DNA of 64,000 nucleotides, taken from positions 22,626 through 86,625 of the forward strand of contig JBKBRB010000010.1 in the NCBI GenBank assembly GCA_046292465.1, read 5' to 3'. The notes below the pieces were generated by a model. The model searched no databases, was not told where the DNA came from, and worked only from the letters and a program-made list of their open reading frames with translations. Both the position numbers and the translations under genes were made by a program. Below are positions 50,283 through 58,963 of the stretch, piece by piece (the first letter of the stretch is position 1; every line of letters begins with the position of its first letter). The DNA is from JANWWM01 sp046292465 (GTDB taxonomy: Bacteria; Bacteroidota; Chlorobiia; Chlorobiales; Thermochlorobacteraceae).

Positions 50283-52130
50283 TCAGAAGGTGTTGATAAT
50301 GCCGAAATGCACCTTGCCTGTTGAAAACGTGTCGCCTTCGCCGAGCGCGTAGCTAATGCCCATCAAGCCGAGCGGTGTGTCGACCCGCGCACCAATGCCA
50401 ACACCGCGCCGCCACCCACGAATCGAGCCATCAAGCGGATTGATTGGATTTTGAGGCTTGAAAAAATAACCCACATCATAAAACCCAAAGAGAAATGCCT
50501 TTCGCGAGAGCAAAAATCGATACTCCGTATTGAGCCACATCAGTTGCGAGGCGAGGAACTGCTGTTCGCGATAGCCGCGTAAGTTTTGCGCGCCGCCAAA
50601 ACGCATCAAATCTGAAAACTGAATTTCATCGGCTAAAATCGCCTCGCCGTGAAAGCGCAGCGCAAGCACCTGACGCTTGAAAGTGCGTTGATAATACTCG
50701 GCTTCGAACAAAATGCGCTGTTGCAAAACATTCGTTTGAATCGGATAAATCGCTAAAAGCGAATCGGACGCGGTAATCACTTTTCTGCCGATTCGATAAT
50801 CGTTTCGGAAATAAAATCCTGACTGCGGACTGATGGGATAATCGCGCGAATCGTAAATCATGCCGAAGCCTGTGAGCGTGATGGTGGTCGGAAAAATCAC
50901 TTGTGCAATCGCCGCGCCTTCAAAAATTGGATTGATTTCTTCGCGCGTGAGCGAGGACGTAATGAAAAAATTATCGGCGAAGCGATACGCGGCGGAAAGC
51001 CCCAGTTGTAACTGCGTGAAGGTAGAATCTTGCTTTAACTGCATGAAATCGAAAATGAGACTAAGCGGCAAACCAACGAAATACGGCTCTTGATAGCGCA
51101 AGCGGGTGTCTTGGGTAAATTGATTGGGTTTAAGCCATTTGACATCGAGCCGCCGTCCTGTGCCGAACATGTTTTGAAGCGAAATGTTGATTAAGCCTGT
51201 GAAAAATCCGGCGTCGTTGGGGTCGTTAGGATTTTGCGGCGGTTGATAGCCGACAATGCCGTCGAAGGTGTTCGGATTACCTTCAACGATTTGCAGTTTC
51301 AGAGCGGCTTCGAGCGTATCGTCGTTCGTGTTATTGACGATGAGCAATTCGGGTGGAAAAACACGCTCAAAAAAATTCGTGCGTTCCAATCGCTCTTGAA
51401 TGAGATTGAATTTTTCTTCGCGAAAGGCTTCGCCTGCACGGAATCGAATTTCGCGCTCGATAATTTCCTGCTTCGTGGATTGATTGCCGAAAATGCGCGT
51501 CCCTACAAGCTTGGTGAATTTGCCTTCTTGAATGTCAATATCGATTTCGAGGCGTGGTTTTGGCGAGCTGTTGTGGTCTTCATAAACGATGCGCGGCTCT
51601 CGGAGAAAGACTTTGGTAAACGGGCGACCGAGCGATTCATATTTTTTCAAAATTTCGTCAATATCGTTCTCAAGCGTGGCTTGCAGGAGCGGCGCGCCGA
51701 TTTCGGTGTCGCAAAGGTCGGCGAGTTCTTCGTCGGAAAGAATCGTGTTGCCGTGAAAATTCAGTTTTGAGATAAGAAACGGCTCGCCTTCGGTGAGAAA
51801 AACGGTGAGCGTGGGCGGCGCAAGTGCGAGGCTATCGATTCGAAAGTCGTAGTAGCCAAGTTCTTTGTAGATGCGTGAAAGTCGGTCAAATTTTTCGGCG
51901 AAGCGCAGGGAGTCGTAAGGCTGTGGAAGCGCGAAAATGCCGATAAACTGGCTTTGTGAAATGGCGCGATTGCCAACAAAAGTGATATTACGAATGACGG
52001 GAGCAGGTTGCGCAACGCCTTGACAAACAAAGAGAAATAGGAGAGAAAAAAGCGCAGTCGATGGCTTAACACAAGCGAAACAACATCGCTCCGTCAAGTT
52101 TGAAAACGTTTTTGTAAATTCGCTCCGCAT
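50283..52130 (-). CDS. Omp85-family outer-membrane protein with POTRA domains
   Basis: From ATG 52130 the protein has 615 residues: a signal peptide (STALFSLLFLFVCQGVAQ), three POTRA-like domains (about 35-260; IRNITFVGNRAISQSQFIGI, PFLISKLNFHGNTILSDEEL, KLVGTRIFGNQSTKQEII) and a 16-strand barrel with the L6 arginine motif in NLRGYREQQF, ending Ile-Asn-Thr-Phe. It belongs to the BamA/TamA superfamily. Canonical BamA has five POTRA domains and about 800 residues, so this is a shorter TamA- or FhaC-like paralogue. Its divergent neighbour is the giant repeat protein at 52184, so a joint role in secretion or surface display is possible. Confidence 0.85.
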   Translation of the reverse strand: MRSEFTKTFSNLTERCCFACVKPSTALFSLLFLFVCQGVAQPAPVIRNITFVGNRAISQSQFIGIFALPQPYDSLRFAEKFDRLSRIYKELGYYDFRIDSLALAPPTLTVFLTEGEPFLISKLNFHGNTILSDEELADLCDTEIGAPLLQATLENDIDEILKKYESLGRPFTKVFLREPRIVYEDHNSSPKPRLEIDIDIQEGKFTKLVGTRIFGNQSTKQEIIEREIRFRAGEAFREEKFNLIQERLERTNFFERVFPPELLIVNNTNDDTLEAALKLQIVEGNPNTFDGIVGYQPPQNPNDPNDAGFFTGLINISLQNMFGTGRRLDVKWLKPNQFTQDTRLRYQEPYFVGLPLSLIFDFMQLKQDSTFTQLQLGLSAAYRFADNFFITSSLTREEINPIFEGAAIAQVIFPTTITLTGFGMIYDSRDYPISPQSGFYFRNDYRIGRKVITASDSLLAIYPIQTNVLQQRILFEAEYYQRTFKRQVLALRFHGEAILADEIQFSDLMRFGGAQNLRGYREQQFLASQLMWLNTEYRFLLSRKAFLFGFYDVGYFFKPQNPINPLDGSIRGWRRGVGIGARVDTPLGLMGISYALGEGDTFSTGKVHFGIINTF

Positions 52131-52183
52131 CAAAGAGAAACAATTTCTACAACACAGCCAACCGCATTTTACGACAAAAATCA

Positions 52184-55100
52184 ATGACGATAGCGACCAA
52201 ACTTTTTCCCACCTACACATTGCGTCTGATGATGCTGTTTGTCTTACTATGGACGAGTATCAATGCACAAGCACAGGAAGAAGAATCTCAACCAAAAGTC
52301 ATATACAACAAACTTGAGCTTATCGGAGACCCGATATTTCCGAGCGACGGTGTAGCGTCGCTGTATGTGAGCGGCAACTATCTCTATGTTGCCACTAACA
52401 CGAATGGCTTGCAGGTCTTTGACATTACCGACCCGTTTACGCCTGTTTTAGTCAGTAGCATGCGCGACCTTTCGATTCCGACAAGCGGCATTGAGCGCAA
52501 AGGCAATTACCTCTACATCTCCGACAATGTCAATGGAATTGATGTTGTGGGTATTTCCAATCCGCTTGCACCTGTTTTAAGCACGAGCGTCAAAACCGCA
52601 TCGGGCGAATCGTGGGATTTGTGTATTGATGATAGCGGAGATTACCTTTATGTCGCCACAGGCAAGGGCGGAATTGAAGTATGGAGTTTGGAAGACCCTG
52701 CCGTGCCGACGCGCGTGGCTTCAACAGCATCGCTCTTGGCGTGGAACTTCGCGTGGGGCGTTTCATATTCCGACAAGAAAATTTACGTTGCCGACCGTGA
52801 AGGCGGCGTCAAGATTCTCGACGTCAGCCGTCCTACACAGCCTAAATACATTGGCGGATATGCTGGCACAACAACATGCCGTTATGCGATTGCCAAAGAT
52901 GGAATGCTGTATCTCGGCAATGGTGCAGGTGGCTTTGAAGTCGTCAATATCAAAACGCTTTCGCTCCCAACGCGCGTTTTTGAGACAAACTACACGCTCC
53001 CATTGGTAATCGATGTTGAACTCTATCCGCTCAATCCGAATATGGTGGTGGTTGCCACAGGGCGTTCAGGCATTGCGATTTACGACACGCGCGAGTTCGG
53101 CAAACTCAACGCGCAACCGTTAGATAAACAACTCGGCAACGGCTCTGAAATTACCCAGATTGCGTTTTCAGGACACGCGATTTACGCAGGCACAAGCGAT
53201 AGAGGCTTTCAAGTGTTTAACTACGACATGACACCGATTTTCACGAACTTGAAAAGCCATGTCGTGGATGAAAACGAATTGCTTACCTACACGATTGAAG
53301 GCACTGACCCCGACAGCAGTCCCGTTGTGATTTCATTAGTGGAACAAAGCGGCGTATTTCCTGCAGGATTTCGTTACGACCAAGCCCCGCATACATTTAC
53401 CTGGACGCCGACCTTTGAGCAATCAGGGCTTTATACCTTCGTTGCTACGATTCAAGAACAATCGCCCGACGCACTTTCGCGAACCGAAGCCTTTACGATT
53501 GAAGTCAAGCATATCAACCGTCCGCCAACCTTGCCAGAGCCGCTTGCACAACTCACACTTGAAGATTCGCTTCTCACTTACATCATTCCCGAAGGCTCTG
53601 ACCCCGACGTAGAAGATGCAGGAAAACTCACTTACACTGCCGCAAACTTGCCGCGCGGCGCAACCTTCGACCCACAGACGCGCCAATTTTCTTGGACGCC
53701 CGACTTCACCCAAGCCGGTGATTATGTTGTAACTTTCACGGTCAAAGATGCCAACAGCGACGCCAACAACGACGGCAAAGACACGCTCACCGATTCCAAA
53801 GAAATGAAAATTCGCGTCGACAATGTCAACCTCAATCCTGAATTTGCCCGTCTCAACGCGCAAACCTTCTACGAGAATAAACCGCAAACCTTCACGATTT
53901 CAGCCACTGACCCTGATGCTGAAGACGAAGGCAAACTCACTTACAAAGCCACAAAACTGCCCGAAGGCGCAACCTTTGACGGCGCAACGCGCACCTTCTC
54001 ATGGACGCCAACTTTCGAGCAAGCCGGTGAATATGTCGCAGAGTTCGAAGTCGAAGACCAAGGACTCGATTTCAAATTCAAGCCCGATAAAGAATTTATG
54101 CTCAACGACACAATGAGCGTCTTTATCACCGTTAAGCAGACCAACCGTGCGCCATCGCTTGCGGCAATTGAGCCAAAAACCGTTAAAGAAAACGAAGTGC
54201 TCACCTTCACAACGCCTGCAAGCGACCCCGATAAAGAAGACGCAGGCAAACTTTCCTTCTCCGCAAGCAATCTGCCCGAAGGCGCAAAGTATGATACGCT
54301 CACGCAAACCTTCTCGTGGAAGCCAACCTTTGAGCAATCAGGCAACTACACGGTTTCGTTTAGAGTCGTCGACACAGGCATCGACGGCACGCCACTTTCC
54401 GATGTGAAAGAAGTTCCAATTACGGTTATTCACGTCAATCGTCCGCCTGTGATGGACACGGTGCAAAGCAAGACAGGCGAAGAAAATACACCAATTACCT
54501 TCAGCGTCAGCGGCTCTGACCCCGACCGCGAAGACACAGGCAAACTCATCATCTCCGTTGATGGCTCGCCAAAAGGCGCAACCTTCGACGGCACAACCTT
54601 TTCTTGGACGCCCGACTTTGACCAAAACGGCGTCTACAAACTCACCTTCACCATCAAAGACCCCGACGGCTTGAGCGACTCAAAATCCATGACGCTCACG
54701 GTTGCCAACACAAACCGTCCGCCAAAATTTGAACCTGTTGCGCCTGTCGAAGGACAAGAAACCAAGAAACTCACCTTCACGCTCAAAGCCACCGACCCCG
54801 ATAAAGAAGACGAAGGCAAACTCACCTTCAAAGCAGGCGCATTGCCAAAAGGCGCAACCTTCACGCCGAACAATCAAACCTTCACTTGGACGCCGACCTA
54901 CGAACAAGCCGGCGAATACCAAGTTGAATTTACCGTTACCGATAGAGGACTTGCAGGCACAACCTCGCTTCAACCGAATGCCGAAAAGGTATTAAGCGAT
55001 AAAATCACCGTGCCAATAACCATCAAGCAACTGAATCGCAAGCCGAAACTCGAGAAAGTTGCCGCGCAATCCGCAACTGAAAACGAACCGTTCACGCTTG

Positions 55101-55639
55101 AACTCAAAGCCACCGACCCCGACAAAGAAGATGAAGGCAAACACGTTTTCAGCATCAGCAACTTGCCCGAAGGTGCAACGCTCGAAGGCAATAAACTCAC
55201 ATGGACGCCAAACTATGAGCAAGCAGGCAAATACACGCTCAACGCCAAAGTAACCGATTCAGGCATCGACGGCACGCCGCTTTCCGATGAAACGCAAATC
55301 ACCATCACCGTTAAAAACATGAACCGTCCGCCCAAATTTGCTGACCTTTCCGATGTTACAGGCATTGCAGGACAAGCCATTTCGTTCAATGTGAATGCAA
55401 CCGACGACGACAAAGAGGACGAAGGGAAGTTGAAACTTACTGCATCAAATCTTCCGAAAGGCGCGAAGTTCAAAGGCAACACATTTGAGTGGACTCCAAC
55501 GACAAAGCAAACAGGCACTTACGATGTAACTTTCACGGTTACAGATAAGTCAGGTGCGAAAGAGACAAAGACGGTCAAAATCACGGTGAGCGAACCGCCT
55601 GCCGCGCCAGCATCGTCAGAAGCACCTTCAAACCCGTAA
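52184..55639 (+). CDS. Large secreted protein with LVIVD beta-propeller and eight Ig-like repeats
   Basis: The 1151-residue product has a signal peptide (LMMLFVLLWTSINAQAQ), an LVIVD-type propeller (about 40-365; units such as YLYVATGKGGIEVWSLEDP and LQVFDITDP) and eight putative-Ig/cadherin-like repeats of about 85-110 residues, each with a GTDPD- or ATDPD-type motif and a central FTWTPTFEQSG-like core. The chain ends EPPAAPASSEAPSNP without a sorting domain, LPXTG or membrane anchor. Acidic DPDKEDEGK segments suggest calcium-bound rigid rods. It may be an adhesin or surface sensor. Its gene starts 53 bp from the divergent Omp85 gene. Confidence 0.85.
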   Translation: MTIATKLFPTYTLRLMMLFVLLWTSINAQAQEEESQPKVIYNKLELIGDPIFPSDGVASLYVSGNYLYVATNTNGLQVFDITDPFTPVLVSSMRDLSIPTSGIERKGNYLYISDNVNGIDVVGISNPLAPVLSTSVKTASGESWDLCIDDSGDYLYVATGKGGIEVWSLEDPAVPTRVASTASLLAWNFAWGVSYSDKKIYVADREGGVKILDVSRPTQPKYIGGYAGTTTCRYAIAKDGMLYLGNGAGGFEVVNIKTLSLPTRVFETNYTLPLVIDVELYPLNPNMVVVATGRSGIAIYDTREFGKLNAQPLDKQLGNGSEITQIAFSGHAIYAGTSDRGFQVFNYDMTPIFTNLKSHVVDENELLTYTIEGTDPDSSPVVISLVEQSGVFPAGFRYDQAPHTFTWTPTFEQSGLYTFVATIQEQSPDALSRTEAFTIEVKHINRPPTLPEPLAQLTLEDSLLTYIIPEGSDPDVEDAGKLTYTAANLPRGATFDPQTRQFSWTPDFTQAGDYVVTFTVKDANSDANNDGKDTLTDSKEMKIRVDNVNLNPEFARLNAQTFYENKPQTFTISATDPDAEDEGKLTYKATKLPEGATFDGATRTFSWTPTFEQAGEYVAEFEVEDQGLDFKFKPDKEFMLNDTMSVFITVKQTNRAPSLAAIEPKTVKENEVLTFTTPASDPDKEDAGKLSFSASNLPEGAKYDTLTQTFSWKPTFEQSGNYTVSFRVVDTGIDGTPLSDVKEVPITVIHVNRPPVMDTVQSKTGEENTPITFSVSGSDPDREDTGKLIISVDGSPKGATFDGTTFSWTPDFDQNGVYKLTFTIKDPDGLSDSKSMTLTVANTNRPPKFEPVAPVEGQETKKLTFTLKATDPDKEDEGKLTFKAGALPKGATFTPNNQTFTWTPTYEQAGEYQVEFTVTDRGLAGTTSLQPNAEKVLSDKITVPITIKQLNRKPKLEKVAAQSATENEPFTLELKATDPDKEDEGKHVFSISNLPEGATLEGNKLTWTPNYEQAGKYTLNAKVTDSGIDGTPLSDETQITITVKNMNRPPKFADLSDVTGIAGQAISFNVNATDDDKEDEGKLKLTASNLPKGAKFKGNTFEWTPTTKQTGTYDVTFTVTDKSGAKETKTVKITVSEPPAAPASSEAPSNP

Positions 55640-55660
55640 GGCTGTTGCGGTCAACTGATG

Positions 55661-55693
55661 AAGCCGTTATGCAATGCGTAGCGGCTTTTTCGT
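55661..55693 (+). terminator. Intrinsic terminator after the repeat protein gene
   Basis: AAGCCG (55661-55666) pairs with CGGCTT (55682-55687), extended by TA/TA after one mismatch, and is followed by TTTCGTTTTTC. It lies 21 nt after the stop and just before the ATG of the outer-membrane protein gene at 55707. Confidence 0.65.
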
Positions 55694-55706
55694 TTTTCAT
55701 TCTTCG

Positions 55707-56552
55707 ATGAATCGCATAGTATTGGTCTTTATCATATCGTTGTTCATTTCGCCGTGCAGGGCTCAAACATGGACGCTCGAGCCAAATCGACCGTTGTTTG
55801 TGCCGCTTCTTGCCGACGCCAAAGAGCCTCGTATTGCGGCACTCATCAATCGAGATAACAACGAACTTTCGCTCGACATTGGCATATCGCTCGACCTCGT
55901 GCAAGTTTCGTTTGAGCAAACACAAGTTGGATTCGGCGTCGACTTCGGCACATTTTCGGAACTGCGGCGCGAGTGGAATTTCAAGTTCCCGGTCAACGCC
56001 GCCGATTACATGTTCGGAATCAACATGAGTTATCGCCAGCCACTGACGAAATCGCTTGATTTGACAGGGCGTTTCAGGCTCTCGCATATTTCCGCGCATT
56101 TAATCGACGGACGATTTGTAAACGGAACTTGGCTCGAGGGACTCTTTCCATTCACATATAGCCGAGAGTTTATTGCGTTGATGTTTGCGCTATCAAGCGA
56201 ATACGGGCGGATTTATGTGGGCTATGAATGGCTGTTTAATACGCTACCGCGCGAGATTGCGTCGTCGAGTTATCAAGTTGGCGTTGAAGCCTATTACGCA
56301 AACTTTCCGATGCGCGTGCTCACGCCGTTCATCGCCGTTGATTTTAGGCTTGTGCCGATTTGGCGGCAGGCACTCGGACGAACCGAAGGCTATGGCGGCG
56401 CAACGAACCTTCAAGCAGGCGTAAAGTTCAATGTCGTTGGCAAGCGGGGTTTTCGGGTAGTGTTTAATCACTATGGCGGGTTAGATTTTCGCGGTATGTA
56501 TCTGGGGCGTTATGTATCCGAACAAAGCATCGGTTTCTTGATTGATTTTTAA
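55707..56552 (+). CDS. Outer-membrane protein, DUF1207-like
   Basis: The 281-residue protein has a signal peptide (MNRIVLVFIISLFISPCRA) followed by RPLFVPLLADAKEPRIAAL, a start typical of the DUF1207 family, and a series of amphipathic strands (VQVSFEQTQVGFGVDFGTF, MFGINMSYRQPL, RIYVGYEWLF), ending IDF with a terminal Phe. It is probably an outer-membrane barrel of unknown role. The ATG at 55707 puts the signal peptide at the true N-terminus; the longer frame from 55674 is not preferred. Confidence 0.75.
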   Translation: MNRIVLVFIISLFISPCRAQTWTLEPNRPLFVPLLADAKEPRIAALINRDNNELSLDIGISLDLVQVSFEQTQVGFGVDFGTFSELRREWNFKFPVNAADYMFGINMSYRQPLTKSLDLTGRFRLSHISAHLIDGRFVNGTWLEGLFPFTYSREFIALMFALSSEYGRIYVGYEWLFNTLPREIASSSYQVGVEAYYANFPMRVLTPFIAVDFRLVPIWRQALGRTEGYGGATNLQAGVKFNVVGKRGFRVVFNHYGGLDFRGMYLGRYVSEQSIGFLIDF

Positions 56553-56600
56553 CAGCGTAACTTCAAGGGTGTCCATTCGCTCTAACGAACGGCTTTCATA

Positions 56601-57902
56601 ATGGATAAATTAGTCATCAAAGGTGGACGGCAACTTTCAGGAACGGTTGCGGTTTCAGGTTCAAAAAACGCAGCGTTGGCGTTGATGGCGGCGTCGCTCT
56701 TGCCCGCGTCAGGAAAAACGGTGATTTCGCGTGTGCCTGATTTACGTGATGTTCACACGCTTTCGAATTTACTTCGCATCATTGGCGCGCGAGTAGAGTT
56801 TGAAAAAAATACGCTGACCATTTCAGCATCCAACATTTCGCATCCTGAAGCCCCATATGAACTTGTCAAACAAATGCGCGCGTCATTTTATGTGTTAGGT
56901 CCGTTGCTTGGGCGATTCGGAAAAGCGCGCGTCTCGCTACCGGGCGGCTGTGCGTGGGGGCCGCGTCCTGTCGATTTGCATCTGAAAGCCATGCAAGCCT
57001 TAGGCGCAAGCGTAGAAATTGAGGACGGCTATGTGGTGGCAAAAGCCAAACGCAAACGATTGACAGGCGCGAAAATCGACTTTCCAATTACTTCGGTCGG
57101 AGCAACAGGCAACGCGCTTATGGCGGCAGTTTTAGCCAAAGGCACAACCAAAATCAAAAACGCCGCGCTCGAACCTGAAATCACCGCGCTTGCCGATATG
57201 CTCATGAAAATGGGCGCGAAAATTTCTGGCATTGGCACAACCGAACTCGAAATCGAAGGCGTCGAAGAACTTTACGCCGTGCGCGAAACCAACATCTGCG
57301 ACCGTATCGAAGCGGGAACGCTACTCTGTGCGGCGGCAATTACCAAAGGCGATATTACCCTTGTCGATGTCAATCCAAACGACTTCAAAGCCGTTCTGAA
57401 AAAATTTCAACAAGCCGGCTGTGAAATCAAATACACTGAAACCGCTGTCTCGCTCAAATCGCCGAAAGCACTGCACCCGACGAACGTCGAAGCCAAGCCG
57501 TTCCCGAAATTTCCAACCGATATGCAAGCGCAATGGACTGCGCTCATGACACAAGCAAACGGCACAAGCAAAATCACCGACCACATCTACGCCGATAGAT
57601 TCAAGCACGTGCCTGAACTCAATCGACTGGGCGCAAACATTGAAGTCAAAGGCAATTCCGCTATCGTCAAAGGCGTTCAAAAACTTTCAGGCACAAAGGT
57701 GATGTCGACCGACCTGCGCGCCTCGGCAAGTTTGATTCTCGGCGGATTAGTGGCAAGCGGAACAACCGAAGTCCTGCGGATTTATCACTTAGACAGAGGC
57801 TACGAAAAAATCGAACAAAAACTGCGCGCACTTGGCGCAAATATCAAACGCGAACAATACGACGAATTTGCTCAACCTAAACTCGAAAAAGAGGAGGCTT
57901 AA
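56601..57902 (+). CDS. murA: UDP-N-acetylglucosamine 1-carboxyvinyltransferase
   Basis: The 433-residue protein is MurA: substrate-binding Lys22-Asn23 in SGSKNAALAL, the catalytic Cys117 in SLPGGCAWGPRPVDLH, and TSVGATGNALMAAVLAKG. It joins enolpyruvate to UDP-GlcNAc in the first step of peptidoglycan synthesis and is the fosfomycin target (Cys present, so sensitivity is expected). A lipoprotein gene follows with 2 nt between. Confidence 0.96.
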   Translation: MDKLVIKGGRQLSGTVAVSGSKNAALALMAASLLPASGKTVISRVPDLRDVHTLSNLLRIIGARVEFEKNTLTISASNISHPEAPYELVKQMRASFYVLGPLLGRFGKARVSLPGGCAWGPRPVDLHLKAMQALGASVEIEDGYVVAKAKRKRLTGAKIDFPITSVGATGNALMAAVLAKGTTKIKNAALEPEITALADMLMKMGAKISGIGTTELEIEGVEELYAVRETNICDRIEAGTLLCAAAITKGDITLVDVNPNDFKAVLKKFQQAGCEIKYTETAVSLKSPKALHPTNVEAKPFPKFPTDMQAQWTALMTQANGTSKITDHIYADRFKHVPELNRLGANIEVKGNSAIVKGVQKLSGTKVMSTDLRASASLILGGLVASGTTEVLRIYHLDRGYEKIEQKLRALGANIKREQYDEFAQPKLEKEEA

Positions 57903-57904
57903 CC

Positions 57905-58507
57905 ATGAAAAAACTTTTGGTTGTTCTTATCATCGCAACCCTTGCCGCGTGCTCAAAAGAAGCCACAACGCTCGAAGGCACGCTCACCTTAGGCACAGGC
58001 ACAATCAACGACCCGCCCTTAGCCAATCACTCCGTTCTCTTGATTCCCGACTCACTTGTCGCAAAAAAATTAGAACAATATCGCGAAGGCTATAAGCAAG
58101 AAGTCGCAAAATTCAAACAAGCCAATCTTGCCATTGGGAGCTTGCTCGATAGCCTTCAAACTGAATTCAAGAAAAAAGGCGATAAAAAAATTGAGGCACA
58201 GTATAAAGCCGTTGCCGATAGCGGGGCTCAACTCAAACGCCAACTTGAAGACTATCAGGGTGCGATATTCATCTCTATCGTAAAAGAACTTACCAAAGAA
58301 GCCTCAGCAGATGTCAAAACCGACAATCAAGGCAAGTTCAAGTTCCAAAGTTTAGTTGAAGGCAAATACATTTTGCTCACCGGATACAGTGTGCAAAAGC
58401 GAAGCGGCTTGCTGGTTAAATCAATCGAACTTAAACAAGGGAAAAATACCACAACGCTGAACTATCGCGACGCCGACCCCGTGCTCACTTACATTTTGGA
58501 AGATTAA
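57905..58507 (+). CDS. Lipoprotein with carboxypeptidase-regulatory-like domain
   Basis: The 200-residue product starts with a lipoprotein signal (MKKLLVVLIIATLAAC, lipobox LAAC). A helical coiled-coil-like insertion (about 50-120) is flanked by beta segments; the final part (DVKTDNQGKFKFQSLVEGKY) resembles a carboxypeptidase-regulatory-like domain. It is 2 nt after murA and has a GAGGAGG site before the ATG. The function is unknown. Confidence 0.75.
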   Translation: MKKLLVVLIIATLAACSKEATTLEGTLTLGTGTINDPPLANHSVLLIPDSLVAKKLEQYREGYKQEVAKFKQANLAIGSLLDSLQTEFKKKGDKKIEAQYKAVADSGAQLKRQLEDYQGAIFISIVKELTKEASADVKTDNQGKFKFQSLVEGKYILLTGYSVQKRSGLLVKSIELKQGKNTTTLNYRDADPVLTYILED

Positions 58508-58533
58508 ACGGCGTGTTCAATAGTTTTCAAAAG

Positions 58534-58558
58534 AGGCAGGAGAGACACCTGCCTTTTT
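58534..58558 (+). terminator. Intrinsic terminator after the lipoprotein gene
   Basis: AGGCAGG (58534-58540) pairs with CCTGCCT (58548-58554), loop AGAGACA, followed by TTTTGGTTTG. It closes the murA transcript. Confidence 0.8.
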
Positions 58559-58581
58559 GGTTTGTCTTAATTTGATTTGTC

Positions 58582-58926
58582 TTAATTGGTGAAGATACCC
58601 GCCCCGATAAAGGCAAAGAAGAAGAAAAAGTAAAGTATCGAGAAGGTAATCACGACAATGGCAAGAATTTTCTGAATGAAGAAAAATTTTTGTTGAAGGG
58701 TAAGTGCTTGCTCGAGCAGTTGTGGATTAGGCTCGTAGGCGTAGCGTGCGAGTTCGTCGGCAGAATCTTTCAAGCGCATTCCGCTAATGAGTTGAGGAAT
58801 GCCAACAATCGCGCCGACGATGGAAAAGCAAATGAGCACGCCTGTAATGATGTAATACCAACCAATGAAGGTCATGTCGCTTGCAAGGAGACGAAGCAGT
58901 TCAGGCGAAGGAGTAGCATGGTTCAT
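58582..58926 (-). CDS. Small membrane protein, DUF5362-like
   Basis: The 114-residue protein has two hydrophobic pairs of segments (MTFIGWYYIITGVLICFSIV and ILAIVVITFSILYFFFFFAF) around an amphipathic middle (SGMRLKDSADELARYAYE). The layout is like DUF5362 family members of Bacteroidota, but the match is by pattern only. The ATG at 58926 sits 37 bp after the fahA stop; a long open extension upstream is antisense-free noise inside fahA. Confidence 0.65.
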   Translation of the reverse strand: MNHATPSPELLRLLASDMTFIGWYYIITGVLICFSIVGAIVGIPQLISGMRLKDSADELARYAYEPNPQLLEQALTLQQKFFFIQKILAIVVITFSILYFFFFFAFIGAGIFTN

Positions 58927-58963
58927 ATGTGTCGGTTTTTGGATTAACTGAATTTCGTCAAAA

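Noticed and set aside
50219..50284. Short frame after a GGAGGTG sequence downstream of aguB
   Set aside because: The Shine-Dalgarno-like sequence is only 2 nt from the ATG and the 25-residue product overlaps the end of the Omp85 gene without a recognisable pattern.
52184..55639. Repeated DNA in the giant protein as a CRISPR or tandem repeat locus
   Set aside because: The repeats are diverged protein domains of 85-110 residues in one frame, not short direct repeats with spacers.
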